Assembly: GCA_046594885.1 (NCBI GenBank)
Contig: JBKJRD010000074.1
Location: 1-55,082 of the forward strand
Direction: 5' to 3'
From: Methylotenera_A sp046594885
GTDB lineage: Bacteria > Pseudomonadota > Gammaproteobacteria > Burkholderiales > Methylophilaceae
DNA: 55,082 nucleotides
Shown: piece after piece, positions 42,989-52,190 of the stretch
Position numbering within the stretch: the first letter of the stretch is position 1
Layout of the letters: each line of letters opens with the position of its first letter
The notes under the pieces: generated by a model
Seen by the model: only the letters and a program-made list of their open reading frames with translations
Told to the model about the DNA's origin: nothing
Database searches by the model: none
Made by a program: the position numbers and the translations under genes

Positions 42989-43717
42989 ATGCTACTTTCT
43001 GAAAGTAATTTTCAAACGGATGCCCGAAATTTAACAACGCGCAGCCCTGCCATTTTAGCGACAAACTTATGCAAAAGTGTGGGGGATGCGCCTAATAAGA
43101 TAGATATTTTAACCAATTTGCAGTTGCAAGTGGCGTTAGGCGAAAGTGTGGCGATTGTAGGTAGCTCTGGCTCTGGAAAATCAACCTTGCTAGGTTTGCT
43201 GGCGGGGCTGGATAATCCTACCAGCGGCAGCGTGACCGTACAAAGTGCCGCTTTTAGTGATTTAGATGAAGATGCGCGCGCGGCGATTCGCGGCAAACAC
43301 ATGGGTTTTGTGTTTCAATCGTTTCAACTATTACCCACCATGACAGCGTTAGAAAACGTGATGCTGCCCATGCAATTATCTAATCGAGCCAATGCTAAGC
43401 AAATTGCGACAGAAACGCTGGCAAAAGTAGGGTTAAGTGCGCGCTTAAGTCATTATCCCAAACAGCTTTCTGGCGGTGAGCAGCAGCGCGTGGCAATTGC
43501 GCGCGCCTTTGCGCCGCAGCCTAGCATTTTGTTTGCCGATGAGCCCACGGGTAATCTAGATTTGGCAACAGGTGAGCGCATTATTGATTTGCTATTTAGC
43601 TTAAATCAGCAAGCTAGAAAAACGCTCATTTTGGTGACACACGATGTGAAACTGGCGCAACGTTGCCAACGAACGCTGACCCTGAATAACGGTCAGTTAA
43701 GCGAAACTGGTGTTTGA
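42989..43717 (+). CDS. ybbA: ABC transporter ATP-binding protein, YbbA/LolD family
   Basis: This 242-residue ATPase has Walker A GSSGSGKSTLLGLLAG (near residue 56), the MacB/LolD-type Q-loop segment FVFQSFQLLPTMTALENVMLP in two halves, the signature LSGGEQQRVAIARA and Walker B ILFADEPTGNLD with the H-loop VTHD. It belongs to the mechanotransmission ABC class with the partner permease encoded next. Its start codon lies 2 bases from that of divergent tesA, so the promoters and ribosome-binding sites of each gene must overlap the 5' coding sequence of the other. Its stop overlaps or abuts the start of the permease. Confidence 0.92.
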   Translation: MLLSESNFQTDARNLTTRSPAILATNLCKSVGDAPNKIDILTNLQLQVALGESVAIVGSSGSGKSTLLGLLAGLDNPTSGSVTVQSAAFSDLDEDARAAIRGKHMGFVFQSFQLLPTMTALENVMLPMQLSNRANAKQIATETLAKVGLSARLSHYPKQLSGGEQQRVAIARAFAPQPSILFADEPTGNLDLATGERIIDLLFSLNQQARKTLILVTHDVKLAQRCQRTLTLNNGQLSETGV

Positions 43718-43724
43718 GCGCACT

Positions 43725-46229
43725 ATGCTTTTTAAATTAAGTTATCAGCAATTATTCTCTCAATGGAAATCGGGCGATTTGCGCGTCATGCTGTTCGCGC
43801 TGATATTGGCGGTGACATCCATTACGGCAGTGAATTTTTTTATTAATCGCATTGCGCTACATTTAAACGCACAAGGCGGCATGCTGTTGGGCGGCGATTT
43901 AGTGGTGATTTCTGACCACCCGATTGCAAATGAATATGCAGCACTTGCCGAAAAGTTTAACCTGCAAAGTACATCTACACTAGAGTTTCCTAGCATGGTG
44001 ATTAACGGTAGCCGCAATCAATTGGCGGAAATTAAAGCGGTACAAAATAATTTCCCCTTAAGAGGTGATTTTAGCGTTCAACTTAACCCTCAAAAAACAG
44101 CAGAAAATATTCGCAGTACGCCAAAGCAAGGTGAAGTATGGCTAGAGCCGCGTTTGGCTAGCATTTTAAACGTAGCGATTAATGATCAAGTAGAAGTCGG
44201 CGCAACGAAGTTTAAAGTGGCCGGCATTTTAGTGCGTGAATCGTCACGTGGTGGTGATATGTTCAGCTTTGCGCCGCGCTTGATGATGCACAGCGACGAT
44301 ATTGCAAAAACCGAATTGATTCAATTTGGTAGTCGGGTTAAATATCAATTTTTGGTGGCGGGTAGCGCAGATAATATCGCGCGTTTTTCGGATGCAATTA
44401 CGCCACAATTAAAACGGGGTGAACGTATACAAGATATTAAAACCGCCAGACCTGAAATCAAAAGTGCACTCGAAAAAGCAGAGACTTTTTTAGGCTTAAG
44501 TGCCATGGCAAGCGTGGTGTTATCCATTGTGGCCATGCTGCTGGCCAGCGCGCCATTTGTGGCTAGAAGCACCAATACCGCTGCGCTGATGCGCTGCTTT
44601 GGCGCCAGTAAGGCGGTGATTCAAAATATATTGCTGCAACAAACTGCTATGCTGGCGCTGATTGGCGGCGTGCTGGGTTGCGTGATTGGCTATATTTTGC
44701 AATATGGCTTAGCTTATATCGCAGGTCAATTATTTGTCGAAAGCTTGCCCGCGCCCAATTTGATGCCAGTAGTGATGGGCATCAGCTTGTCGTTTGCCAT
44801 TTTATTTAGCCTGATGTGGCCGCATATTCAAACCCTAAAGAACGTGTCAATTATGCGCATTTTACGGCGCGATGAGTTAGAAGCGCCAGTTAAGTTGTGG
44901 TTTAAATACACGCCAATTGTGTTGGTGAGCATGACGTTAATTGCGGTGCTGGCTAAAACTTGGCAGTTGGCTTTTGCGTTTTTATCTGGCATTGTTGGCA
45001 TTTGTTTGGTCGCGGGCTTTCTGGCTTATGCTTTGGCAAAAATGCTGCATCGCATCAGTGAGCAGCTTAAAAATCAATATGCCATTGGTTTTGGTTTATC
45101 TAATTTGAATCGCCGTTTGGGTTTATCGATTGCGCAAATGATTGGCTTTAGCTTAGGCGCGATGGTGTTGATGTTGCTGATGATGATTAAAGCCGACTTG
45201 TTGGACGCATGGCGCGGCTCTATGCCCATCGATGCGCCGAATCGCTTTGTGATTAATATCCAGCCTAATCAGGTTGCGCCTATCAAAGCTTTTATTCAGG
45301 CATTAAATATCGATAAACCACAAATATTCCCCATGATTCGTGGCCGATTAGTGGCTAAAAATAATCAAGAAATTAACCCTGATTTGTTTCCTGATTTGTT
45401 TGCAGATGAGCGCGCAAAACGCTTGGTTTCGCGCGAATTTAATTTATCTAGCGCCGCTAATATGCAGGCAGATAACCAGTTATTACAGGGAAAATGGTGG
45501 CAAGCTAACCAAGCCAGCCAGCCATTTGTGTCGATTGAAGAAGACATTGCTAAAACGCTGAATATCAAGCTTGATGATGTCTTAACTTATGATATCGCGG
45601 GTAGCCGCATCGACTTAACGGTAAAAAGTATTCGAAAAGTAGAGTGGGATAGCATGCGCGCTAACTTTTTTGCGGTCACGCCGCCAGACACGCTTAAAGA
45701 CTATCCAACTAGCTATATGACCGCATTTTATTTGCCGCAAAATCAAGCGACTGCCATGAATCAGTTGGTGCAGAAATTTCCGAATTTTACCGTGATTGAC
45801 ACCGCCAGCATCATGAATCAAGTGCGCGATATCATGAACAAATTGACTTTAGCGGTGGGTTTTGTGTTTATGTTTTGTTTGGTTGCAGGTTTAATTGTGT
45901 TATACGCTGCGCTCATTGCCTCACGTGAAACGCGCTTGCAAGAATCCGCTTTGCTGCGTGTATTAGGCGCTTCGCGCCAGCAAGTCACCATTGCGCTGTT
46001 GGCAGAATTTATCAGTATTGCTGCCGTTGCTGCATTGGTGGCCATTGTAATGGCGATTGGGTTAAGTTTTTACTTGAGTGTTTTTGTATTGGATATTCCT
46101 TATCAATTTAATGTTAAGTTGGCAGCAGCGGTGTTTATGCTGACTTTAATCTTTATTCCCCTCGCGGCTTGGTCAGTCGTGCGCAGCTATTTAAATGTGC
46201 CGCCCAAGCAAGTATTGAATAGCATTTAA
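43725..46229 (+). CDS. ybbP: ABC transporter permease, YbbP/FtsX-like (MacB class)
   Basis: From ATG 43725 (a GTG at 43710 inside the ybbA end is possible) the product is 834 residues. The first helix (VMLFALILAVTSITAVNFF) is followed by a periplasmic MacB-type domain, then FtsX-like blocks near residues 255-385 and at the C terminus, together making the roughly ten-helix architecture of YbbP. Partnered by YbbA, it is thought to move or gate lipids or a substrate linked to TesA at the inner membrane; the exact substrate is not established. Its stop (46227-46229) is two bases from the start of a triple operator-like repeat. Confidence 0.9.
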   Translation: MLFKLSYQQLFSQWKSGDLRVMLFALILAVTSITAVNFFINRIALHLNAQGGMLLGGDLVVISDHPIANEYAALAEKFNLQSTSTLEFPSMVINGSRNQLAEIKAVQNNFPLRGDFSVQLNPQKTAENIRSTPKQGEVWLEPRLASILNVAINDQVEVGATKFKVAGILVRESSRGGDMFSFAPRLMMHSDDIAKTELIQFGSRVKYQFLVAGSADNIARFSDAITPQLKRGERIQDIKTARPEIKSALEKAETFLGLSAMASVVLSIVAMLLASAPFVARSTNTAALMRCFGASKAVIQNILLQQTAMLALIGGVLGCVIGYILQYGLAYIAGQLFVESLPAPNLMPVVMGISLSFAILFSLMWPHIQTLKNVSIMRILRRDELEAPVKLWFKYTPIVLVSMTLIAVLAKTWQLAFAFLSGIVGICLVAGFLAYALAKMLHRISEQLKNQYAIGFGLSNLNRRLGLSIAQMIGFSLGAMVLMLLMMIKADLLDAWRGSMPIDAPNRFVINIQPNQVAPIKAFIQALNIDKPQIFPMIRGRLVAKNNQEINPDLFPDLFADERAKRLVSREFNLSSAANMQADNQLLQGKWWQANQASQPFVSIEEDIAKTLNIKLDDVLTYDIAGSRIDLTVKSIRKVEWDSMRANFFAVTPPDTLKDYPTSYMTAFYLPQNQATAMNQLVQKFPNFTVIDTASIMNQVRDIMNKLTLAVGFVFMFCLVAGLIVLYAALIASRETRLQESALLRVLGASRQQVTIALLAEFISIAAVAALVAIVMAIGLSFYLSVFVLDIPYQFNVKLAAAVFMLTLIFIPLAAWSVVRSYLNVPPKQVLNSI

Positions 46230-46230
46230 C

Positions 46231-46290
46231 TGGTTATACATAACCATTTAAATGGTTATGTACAACCAGTTAAATGGTTATGTACAACCA
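46231..46290. promoter_or_regulatory. Three 16-bp operator-like repeats at 22-bp period
   Basis: TGGTTATACATAACCA (46231-46246, perfect palindrome) and two copies of TGGTTATGTACAACCA (46253-46268 and 46275-46290) repeat every 22 bases, about two helical turns, separated by TTTAAA and GTTAAA. The third copy overlaps the -35 position of the promoter whose TATAAT is at 46302-46307. This looks like cooperative binding of a dimeric regulator to the TonB receptor promoter. The regulator is not identifiable. Confidence 0.75.
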
Positions 46291-46307
46291 TAATTTAAGC
46301 ATATAAT
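46279..46307 (+). promoter_or_regulatory. Probable sigma70 promoter of the TonB receptor gene
   Basis: A consensus TATAAT at 46302-46307 has only a weak -35 candidate (TATGTA at 46279-46284, 17 bases upstream). A poor -35 beside tandem operator repeats suggests activator dependence or repression by occlusion. It would give an untranslated leader of about 120 bases before the ATG at 46431. Confidence 0.5.
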
Positions 46308-46430
46308 GTGCTTAACTCAGCTTAGTAATGCATGAGTGCTTGATTTTGTTCAATATTTTAAGTGCCGAATTGTTGGAATGTATTTTGCACATATGCAATA
46401 TCGATGTTAACAATCCAAGCTAGAGAAAAC

Positions 46431-48803
46431 ATGAAAAAACCAATCAAGCTAAAACCGATATTAGCAATTGTTGCAGCTGTTTATGCTGCACCACAATTAG
46501 TGGTGGCTGAAGAGTCGGACGCCATTACCACCAAAAAAATTGAGATTATTAGCACTACGCCATTGCAAGGGGTTGGTTTGCCGCTAGAATTAATTCCTGC
46601 CAGCGTACAAAGTGTAAAAGGCGAGCAATTAATACAACAAAAAAGTTTAAGCATTGCTGACTACATCAATCAAAACTTAACAGGCGTGAGTGTTAACGAC
46701 ACGCAAAATAACCCGTATCAGCCTGATGTGAGCTTTCGTGGCTACTCCGCATCGCCATTACTTGGCACGCCACAAGGCTTGTCGGTATTTGTGGATGGCG
46801 TACGAGTCAACGAACCATTTGGCGATGTAGTGAATTGGGATTTAATCTCAACCAACTCCATTAACAGCATTAATCTAATTCCAGGCTCAAATCCTTTATT
46901 TGGACTCAATACATTAGGCGGCGCATTATCGGTACAAACCAAAAGTGGCCGCACCAATCAGGGCGGTGCAATCGAGTATTACCAAGGTTCGTTTGGCCGT
47001 AAAGCGGGCTCTGCCGAATTTGGCGGTGTGACGGAAGATGGCGCGGTTGATTACTTTATTTCAGGTAATGTATTTAGTGAAGATGGCTGGCGCGATTTTT
47101 CACCCAGCGATGTGGGACAATTATTTGCCAAAGTGGGCTGGCAAAACGAAAGCTCCGCGCTCAATTTAAGCTACACAGGCGCTGATAATAAATTAATTGG
47201 TAATGGTTTAGCACCAGACGACTTTTTGCGTCAGCAAGGCCGCGAATCAATATTAACGCGCCCAGACTTAACCGAAAATAAACTGTCATTTTTTAATTTA
47301 AACGGCAGTCATTTTTTTAATGATGAAACACAGTTAAGTGGCAATACTTATTATCGCCTGGCTAAGACTAGCACCCTAAATGGCGATGGCAACGATGATT
47401 ATGATGATGGTGAAACATTAGCTGACAATAACGATACTTGTATGAATAGCACTGACCCAGAAGACTCTGAAGCCGCTTGTAGTGGCGCGATTAATCGCAC
47501 CAAGTCTAGACGCCAAGGCTATGGTATAAATTTACAACTGACTTTTAATCAAGATTTTATTGGTTATAAGAATCAATTTGTAACAGGTGTTGGTTACGAT
47601 TATGGCCGCACTAATTTCAGACAAAGTACCCAATTTGGATTGGTGAATGCAACGCGTGGCATTGACCCAAAGGATATTTTTAGTGCAGAAGGGGCTGTTA
47701 GATTAAAAGGCGTGAGTAAAACCCGTAGCGTTTTTGCAACCAACACCTTGTCACTCAACCCGCAGTGGCATTTAACGCTATCTGCGCGTTATAACCATAC
47801 GCAAGTAGAAAATAGTGATCGTTTAAATCCGATTCCAGACCCGATTGAAGCGAACAATACTTCGCTTACCAGTAAACAAAGCTACAACCGCATTAACCCT
47901 GCAATTGGTTTGAATTTTACACCGAATGAAGATTTAACTGCATTTGTGAGTTATAACGAAGGTAGCCGTGCGCCGACGGCGATTGAATTGGGTTGTGCAA
48001 ATCCCGCGCAACCTTGTCGTTTGCCCAATGCATTCGCGGGCGATCCGCCACTAGACCAAGTGGTCGCAAAAACGTTTGAGGGCGGTTTAAGAGGCAAAAT
48101 AAATGACAATATGGGTTGGTCTTTTGCGGCATATCGTGCCCAAAATTTTGATGATATTCAATTTATTTCCTCAACCACAACAGGCGCTGGCTTTTTTGAT
48201 AATGTCGGCAAAACCAGACGCCAAGGTATCGATGCGGCATTAAATGGTCGCTTAGATAAGTTGACATGGACGTTAGGCTACAGCTTTGTGCGCGCCACTT
48301 ATCAATCTGATTTTGAAATTGTCAGCGAAATTAATGAAACGGTGCCAGGTAGCCAGGTGCAACAAGTGGGAAAAGGTGACCATATTCCTGGTATCCCGCA
48401 ACACCAATTAAAATTACGCGCAGCTTATGACGTCACGCCGTCATGGAATATCGGTAGCAATATTTTTGCGTTTTCTGATCAATATTCACGTGGTAACGAA
48501 AATAATCGCTTCGATGGCCAAGGCGCTAAAGTCAGTGGTTATGCGGTGATGAATCTAGATACGCGTTATGACTTTCACAATGGCTGGCAGTTATTTGCCA
48601 AATTGAATAATATTTTTGACCGAGAATATAACAATGGTGGTTTGTTAGGCGAACATCGTTTTGATGCGAGTACGGGTCAATTTACCGGCAATGAGTCAGA
48701 CACTAATGCTTTTTTTGCGCCAGGTGCGCCACGTGCCGGTTGGTTTGGCGCGCGCTATACTTTTGGCGGCAAAAAGTCGCTGGCGCAACTTGATAACGAT
48801 TAA
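46431..48803 (+). CDS. TonB-dependent outer-membrane receptor
   Basis: From ATG 46431 the product is 790 residues with a signal peptide (about 1-26, ending in VVA). The plug domain covers about 40-155 (IPASVQSVKGEQL, VSFRGYSASPLLGTPQGLSV, FVDGVRVNEPFGDVVNWDL). The barrel follows, ending in an aromatic C-terminal strand region with NIFDREYNNGG and AGWFGARYTF. An Asp-rich loop (DGDGNDDYDDGE near residues 323-334) and a Cys-containing loop may form a substrate lid. Substrate is unknown: it could be a metal chelate, a siderophore or a methylotrophy-related ligand. It is preceded by a triple-operator promoter and followed 19 bases later by a response regulator gene. Confidence 0.9.
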   Translation: MKKPIKLKPILAIVAAVYAAPQLVVAEESDAITTKKIEIISTTPLQGVGLPLELIPASVQSVKGEQLIQQKSLSIADYINQNLTGVSVNDTQNNPYQPDVSFRGYSASPLLGTPQGLSVFVDGVRVNEPFGDVVNWDLISTNSINSINLIPGSNPLFGLNTLGGALSVQTKSGRTNQGGAIEYYQGSFGRKAGSAEFGGVTEDGAVDYFISGNVFSEDGWRDFSPSDVGQLFAKVGWQNESSALNLSYTGADNKLIGNGLAPDDFLRQQGRESILTRPDLTENKLSFFNLNGSHFFNDETQLSGNTYYRLAKTSTLNGDGNDDYDDGETLADNNDTCMNSTDPEDSEAACSGAINRTKSRRQGYGINLQLTFNQDFIGYKNQFVTGVGYDYGRTNFRQSTQFGLVNATRGIDPKDIFSAEGAVRLKGVSKTRSVFATNTLSLNPQWHLTLSARYNHTQVENSDRLNPIPDPIEANNTSLTSKQSYNRINPAIGLNFTPNEDLTAFVSYNEGSRAPTAIELGCANPAQPCRLPNAFAGDPPLDQVVAKTFEGGLRGKINDNMGWSFAAYRAQNFDDIQFISSTTTGAGFFDNVGKTRRQGIDAALNGRLDKLTWTLGYSFVRATYQSDFEIVSEINETVPGSQVQQVGKGDHIPGIPQHQLKLRAAYDVTPSWNIGSNIFAFSDQYSRGNENNRFDGQGAKVSGYAVMNLDTRYDFHNGWQLFAKLNNIFDREYNNGGLLGEHRFDASTGQFTGNESDTNAFFAPGAPRAGWFGARYTFGGKKSLAQLDND

Positions 48804-48822
48804 TTTAATATAAAGGCGAACA

Positions 48823-50247
48823 TTGCTCTCACAACAAGCTCATTCTATTGCGCTAGATTCAAAATCCAAGCAGCACTTTAATCAAGCGAAGAAAATACTC
48901 ATCGTTGAAGATGAAGTGCTGTTTGCGCGCGCTGTACAAAAGCGGCTGCAAAAGGCCGGTTTTGAGTGCGAGCATGTAGAAACATTAGCCGATGCGCGTG
49001 CCATTCATAAACAATTCAGTGCAGATTTAGTGTTGCTGGATATGCGCCTGCCAGATGGCAATGGCCTGGATTTGCTCAGTGAGTTTGTGGCAAAAAATAT
49101 GGTGACCATTGTGATGACCGCTTACGGTGAGGTGAGCGATGCCGTCACTGCCATGAAGCTGGGTGCAAACGATTACTTAAAAAAACCCATTGATTTAGAA
49201 GAGTTATTGTTAATCATTCAAAAGAATGAAAAAACAGCCTCTTTGCAAACCAGTTTAGATTATTCCAGACAGCGCAATGCGCATTTAAGCGATGGCGTTA
49301 CGTTAATTGGCGATAGTCCTGCTACGCAAAGCATGCATATGCAAATTGCGCGTATTGCGCAGTTAAGTCATGTCAATGATGCGATTGCGCCAACAGTATT
49401 AATTATGGGCGAAACAGGCACAGGTAAAGATGTGGCTGCGCGCTTATTGCATGCTTCAGGTGCGCAAGCTGATAAGCCTTTTGTGCATGTGGATTGCGCC
49501 TCTTTACCAAACGAGTTGATAGAAAGTGAATTGTTCGGGCATGAAAAAGGTGCTTTTACCAATGCAATCATCTCTAGACCAGGTTTGATCGAGGCCGCGG
49601 AAGACGGCACTTTGTTTTTGGACGAGATTGGCGAATTGCCACTTGGGTTACAGGCTAAATTGCTTAGTGTGCTGGAACGGCGCCGTGTCAGGCGTTTAGG
49701 CTCAACCAAAGAACGCATTGTACCCGCGCGCATTATTGCAGCCACCAATCGCGATTTGCACGAGATGTCACAAGCAGGCCGATTTCGTTCGGATTTATAT
49801 TATCGCTTAAATGTGATGACGATTTCGTTAGCGCCTTTGCGCGAGCGGGGTAACGATGTTGTGCAGTTAGCCAAGCATTTTATGCAGTTAACTGAAAAGC
49901 GTTACGGTTTAACCAAGCATGTATTTAGCCAATCGGCAATTGAAGCAATGCAAAATTATGCCTGGCCTGGCAATGTGCGCGAATTACGCCATCAAATCAG
50001 CCGCGCAGTGCTATTAACTGGGCAATCACAAATTACCGTCGCAGATTTAAATTTAAGCGAAAACAAGCATAAAGCCACCACAGAATCCACGCAGCAAACA
50101 CAGATAACATTAGATGCGGCTGAAAAGAGCATGTTGCTCAATGCATTAGAGTTAACACACAACAATGTCTCAGAAGCAGCGCGCAAATTAGGCATTACCC
50201 GTATGACAATGCGCTACCGCATGGATAAGCATGGCATTCGTTTTTAA
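48823..50247 (+). CDS. Sigma54-type response regulator (REC-AAA-Fis), variant GAFTNA loop
   Basis: The 474-residue frame starts at TTG after AAAGG (48812-48816). It has a receiver domain with acceptor D73 (LLDMRLPDG), an AAA+ domain with Walker A GETGTGKDVAA and Walker B GTLFLDEIGELPL, and a C-terminal Fis-type helix-turn-helix (NNVSEAARKLGITRMTMRYR). The sigma54-contact loop normally GAFTGA reads G243-A-F-T-N247-A, a substitution at the fifth residue. The activator may therefore be altered in sigma54 engagement or independent of it. No histidine kinase gene is adjacent; the nearest (52191) has its own partner. It lies just downstream of the TonB receptor gene. Confidence 0.88.
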   Translation: MLSQQAHSIALDSKSKQHFNQAKKILIVEDEVLFARAVQKRLQKAGFECEHVETLADARAIHKQFSADLVLLDMRLPDGNGLDLLSEFVAKNMVTIVMTAYGEVSDAVTAMKLGANDYLKKPIDLEELLLIIQKNEKTASLQTSLDYSRQRNAHLSDGVTLIGDSPATQSMHMQIARIAQLSHVNDAIAPTVLIMGETGTGKDVAARLLHASGAQADKPFVHVDCASLPNELIESELFGHEKGAFTNAIISRPGLIEAAEDGTLFLDEIGELPLGLQAKLLSVLERRRVRRLGSTKERIVPARIIAATNRDLHEMSQAGRFRSDLYYRLNVMTISLAPLRERGNDVVQLAKHFMQLTEKRYGLTKHVFSQSAIEAMQNYAWPGNVRELRHQISRAVLLTGQSQITVADLNLSENKHKATTESTQQTQITLDAAEKSMLLNALELTHNNVSEAARKLGITRMTMRYRMDKHGIRF

Positions 50248-50376
50248 TGCCTGTTTTAATCGCTACTTAACCATCAATATTAACCAGTTTTTTAAGCGCG
50301 ATGATGATTTGCGTCGTGTTATTATGCCTATTTAATTGACACTAAAAATATTCAGTATGAGTAAAGGCATCATCTT

Positions 50377-51591
50377 ATGAAGTTAGGCACGCCTTTAAGC
50401 CCTTCGGCAACAAAAGTGATGTTGCTTGGTAGTGGCGAATTGGGCAAAGAAGTCATCATCGCCCTACAGCGTTTTGGCGTAGAGGTAATTGCGGTTGACC
50501 GCTATCCAAACGCGCCCGGCCATCAAGTGGCGCATCGCGCCTACACCATTGATATGACGGATTCTGTTGCGCTTAAAGCATTAATTGAGCAAGAAAAACC
50601 GCACTTTATTGTGCCTGAAATAGAGGCGTTAAATACCGATGTGCTGGCAGAAGTTGAAACTGAAAAACTAGCAACCGTTATTCCTACCGTTAAGGCCGTG
50701 CAACTCACGATGAATCGCGAGGGTATTCGCCGCTTAGCGGCGGAAGAGCTTAAATTGCCAGTTTCTCCTTATGCATTTGCACGTAGCGAAGCTGAACTGC
50801 ACGCAGCGATTCATGGCGACGCTGGCAAAGCAGGAATTGGCTATCCGTGTTTTATTAAACCGACCATGTCTTCAAGCGGCAAAGGTCAATCGCGCATTAC
50901 GCAAGCAAGTGAAGTAAAAGCTGCTTGGGATTACGCCGCAACTGGCGGGCGTGTGAATCAAGGTGTGGTGATTGTAGAAGGTCAGATTGATTTTGATTAC
51001 GAGATTACCTTATTAACGGTGCGTGCGAAAAATGCAGCAGATGAAATCCAAACTTATTTTTGCGAGCCAATTGGCCACGTGCAAAAAAATGGCGACTACA
51101 TTGAAAGCTGGCAACCACAAAAAATGACTGCCAACGCCTTAAAAGCCGCGCAACAGGTGGCTAAAACCATCACCGATAGTTTGGGCGGGCTTGGTTTATT
51201 TGGCGTGGAGTTATTTGTCAAAGGTGACCAAGTTTGGTTTAGCGAAGTCAGCCCTCGTCCGCATGATACGGGTATGGTGACGATGTGTTCGCAACGCTTA
51301 AGCGAATTTGAACTACACGCACGCGCGATTTTGGGTTTGCCAGTCGATGTCAGTTTAAAAGCTGCCGGTGCCAGCGCTGTGATTTATGGCGGTGTTGAAA
51401 GCGATAACCTGCAATACAGCGGATTAGAAGCCGCACTCAATATACCGGGTAGCGATGTGCGATTATTTGGCAAGCCGCAATCGTTTGTGCGCCGTCGTAT
51501 GGGCGTAGCTCTGGCTATCGGTAAAGACACCGATGAAGCCAGAACACGCGCTCAATTAGCCGCTAGTTTAGTTAAAACATGTGCGACTTAA
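50377..51591 (+). CDS. purT: Formate-dependent phosphoribosylglycinamide formyltransferase
   Basis: This 404-residue ATP-grasp enzyme starts at MKLGTPLSPSATKVMLLGSG. The N-terminal nucleotide fold (GSGELGKEV) is followed by VPEIEAL, the ATP-binding loop FIKPTMSSSGKGQS, and SEVSPRPHDTGMVT with metal-binding residues. PurT uses formate and ATP to formylate GAR in purine synthesis, an alternative to folate-dependent PurN. That would fit methylotrophic metabolism, where formate is abundant. It is followed by the truncated haemoglobin gene 33 bases on, and an ACTTAACC octamer overlaps the gap. Confidence 0.95.
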   Translation: MKLGTPLSPSATKVMLLGSGELGKEVIIALQRFGVEVIAVDRYPNAPGHQVAHRAYTIDMTDSVALKALIEQEKPHFIVPEIEALNTDVLAEVETEKLATVIPTVKAVQLTMNREGIRRLAAEELKLPVSPYAFARSEAELHAAIHGDAGKAGIGYPCFIKPTMSSSGKGQSRITQASEVKAAWDYAATGGRVNQGVVIVEGQIDFDYEITLLTVRAKNAADEIQTYFCEPIGHVQKNGDYIESWQPQKMTANALKAAQQVAKTITDSLGGLGLFGVELFVKGDQVWFSEVSPRPHDTGMVTMCSQRLSEFELHARAILGLPVDVSLKAAGASAVIYGGVESDNLQYSGLEAALNIPGSDVRLFGKPQSFVRRRMGVALAIGKDTDEARTRAQLAASLVKTCAT

Positions 51592-51624
51592 CACATTACT
51601 TAACCCTTTTTTTCGCCCAATATC

Positions 51625-52050
51625 TTGACGTTAAATCATATTCAAGAAACAGGTAGCAGCCAAGCCACATTGTATACATTGCTTGGTGGCGAGCAGAGTG
51701 GCACAGCCGCCATTCGCCAATTGGTAGAAACTTTTTATGATGTGATGGATAGCGACCCAAAAGCGGTAAGCATTCGCGCTATGCATCCAGCCGATTTAAC
51801 CGCATCACGCGAAAAGCTTTTTATGTTTTTAACCGGTTGGACGGGCGGGCCGCAATTATACATAGAACGCTATGGGCATCCATTTTTGCGTAGCAAACAT
51901 TTGCCATTTAGTATTGGCGAAAGTGAGCGCGATCAATGGATGTATTGCATGATCAGAGCCATGCAAACCTTAGCAATCGATGAAAACTTAATGCAAAAAA
52001 TTGCTGAACAATTATATGGCGTTGCCGATTTTATGCGTAATCAATCATAG
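51625..52050 (+). CDS. Group II truncated haemoglobin
   Basis: The 141-residue frame uses a TTG start; no ATG occurs before the conserved core, so the exact start is uncertain. The trHbII pattern is clear: TLYTLLGG at the N terminus, FYDVM with the B10 tyrosine (Y38), RYGHPFLRSKHLPF with the proximal His (H92), and the G8 tryptophan W105 (DQWMYCM). TrHbII proteins bind O2, CO and NO and are linked to oxidative and nitrosative stress protection. The gene follows purT after 33 bases, which suggests co-transcription. Confidence 0.9.
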   Translation: MTLNHIQETGSSQATLYTLLGGEQSGTAAIRQLVETFYDVMDSDPKAVSIRAMHPADLTASREKLFMFLTGWTGGPQLYIERYGHPFLRSKHLPFSIGESERDQWMYCMIRAMQTLAIDENLMQKIAEQLYGVADFMRNQS

Positions 52051-52190
52051 CGTTTGCCGCGCTTCAACGCGCAAATAATTTTACCTACTAATCAGCAGTT
52101 TACAGTTTGAAAAAAGGCAAAAAATTACGTCATTGATGATTCAAGCTGTTATAGTGTTTCAGAAATAACAGTTGTCGTCAGGGGTTTTGC

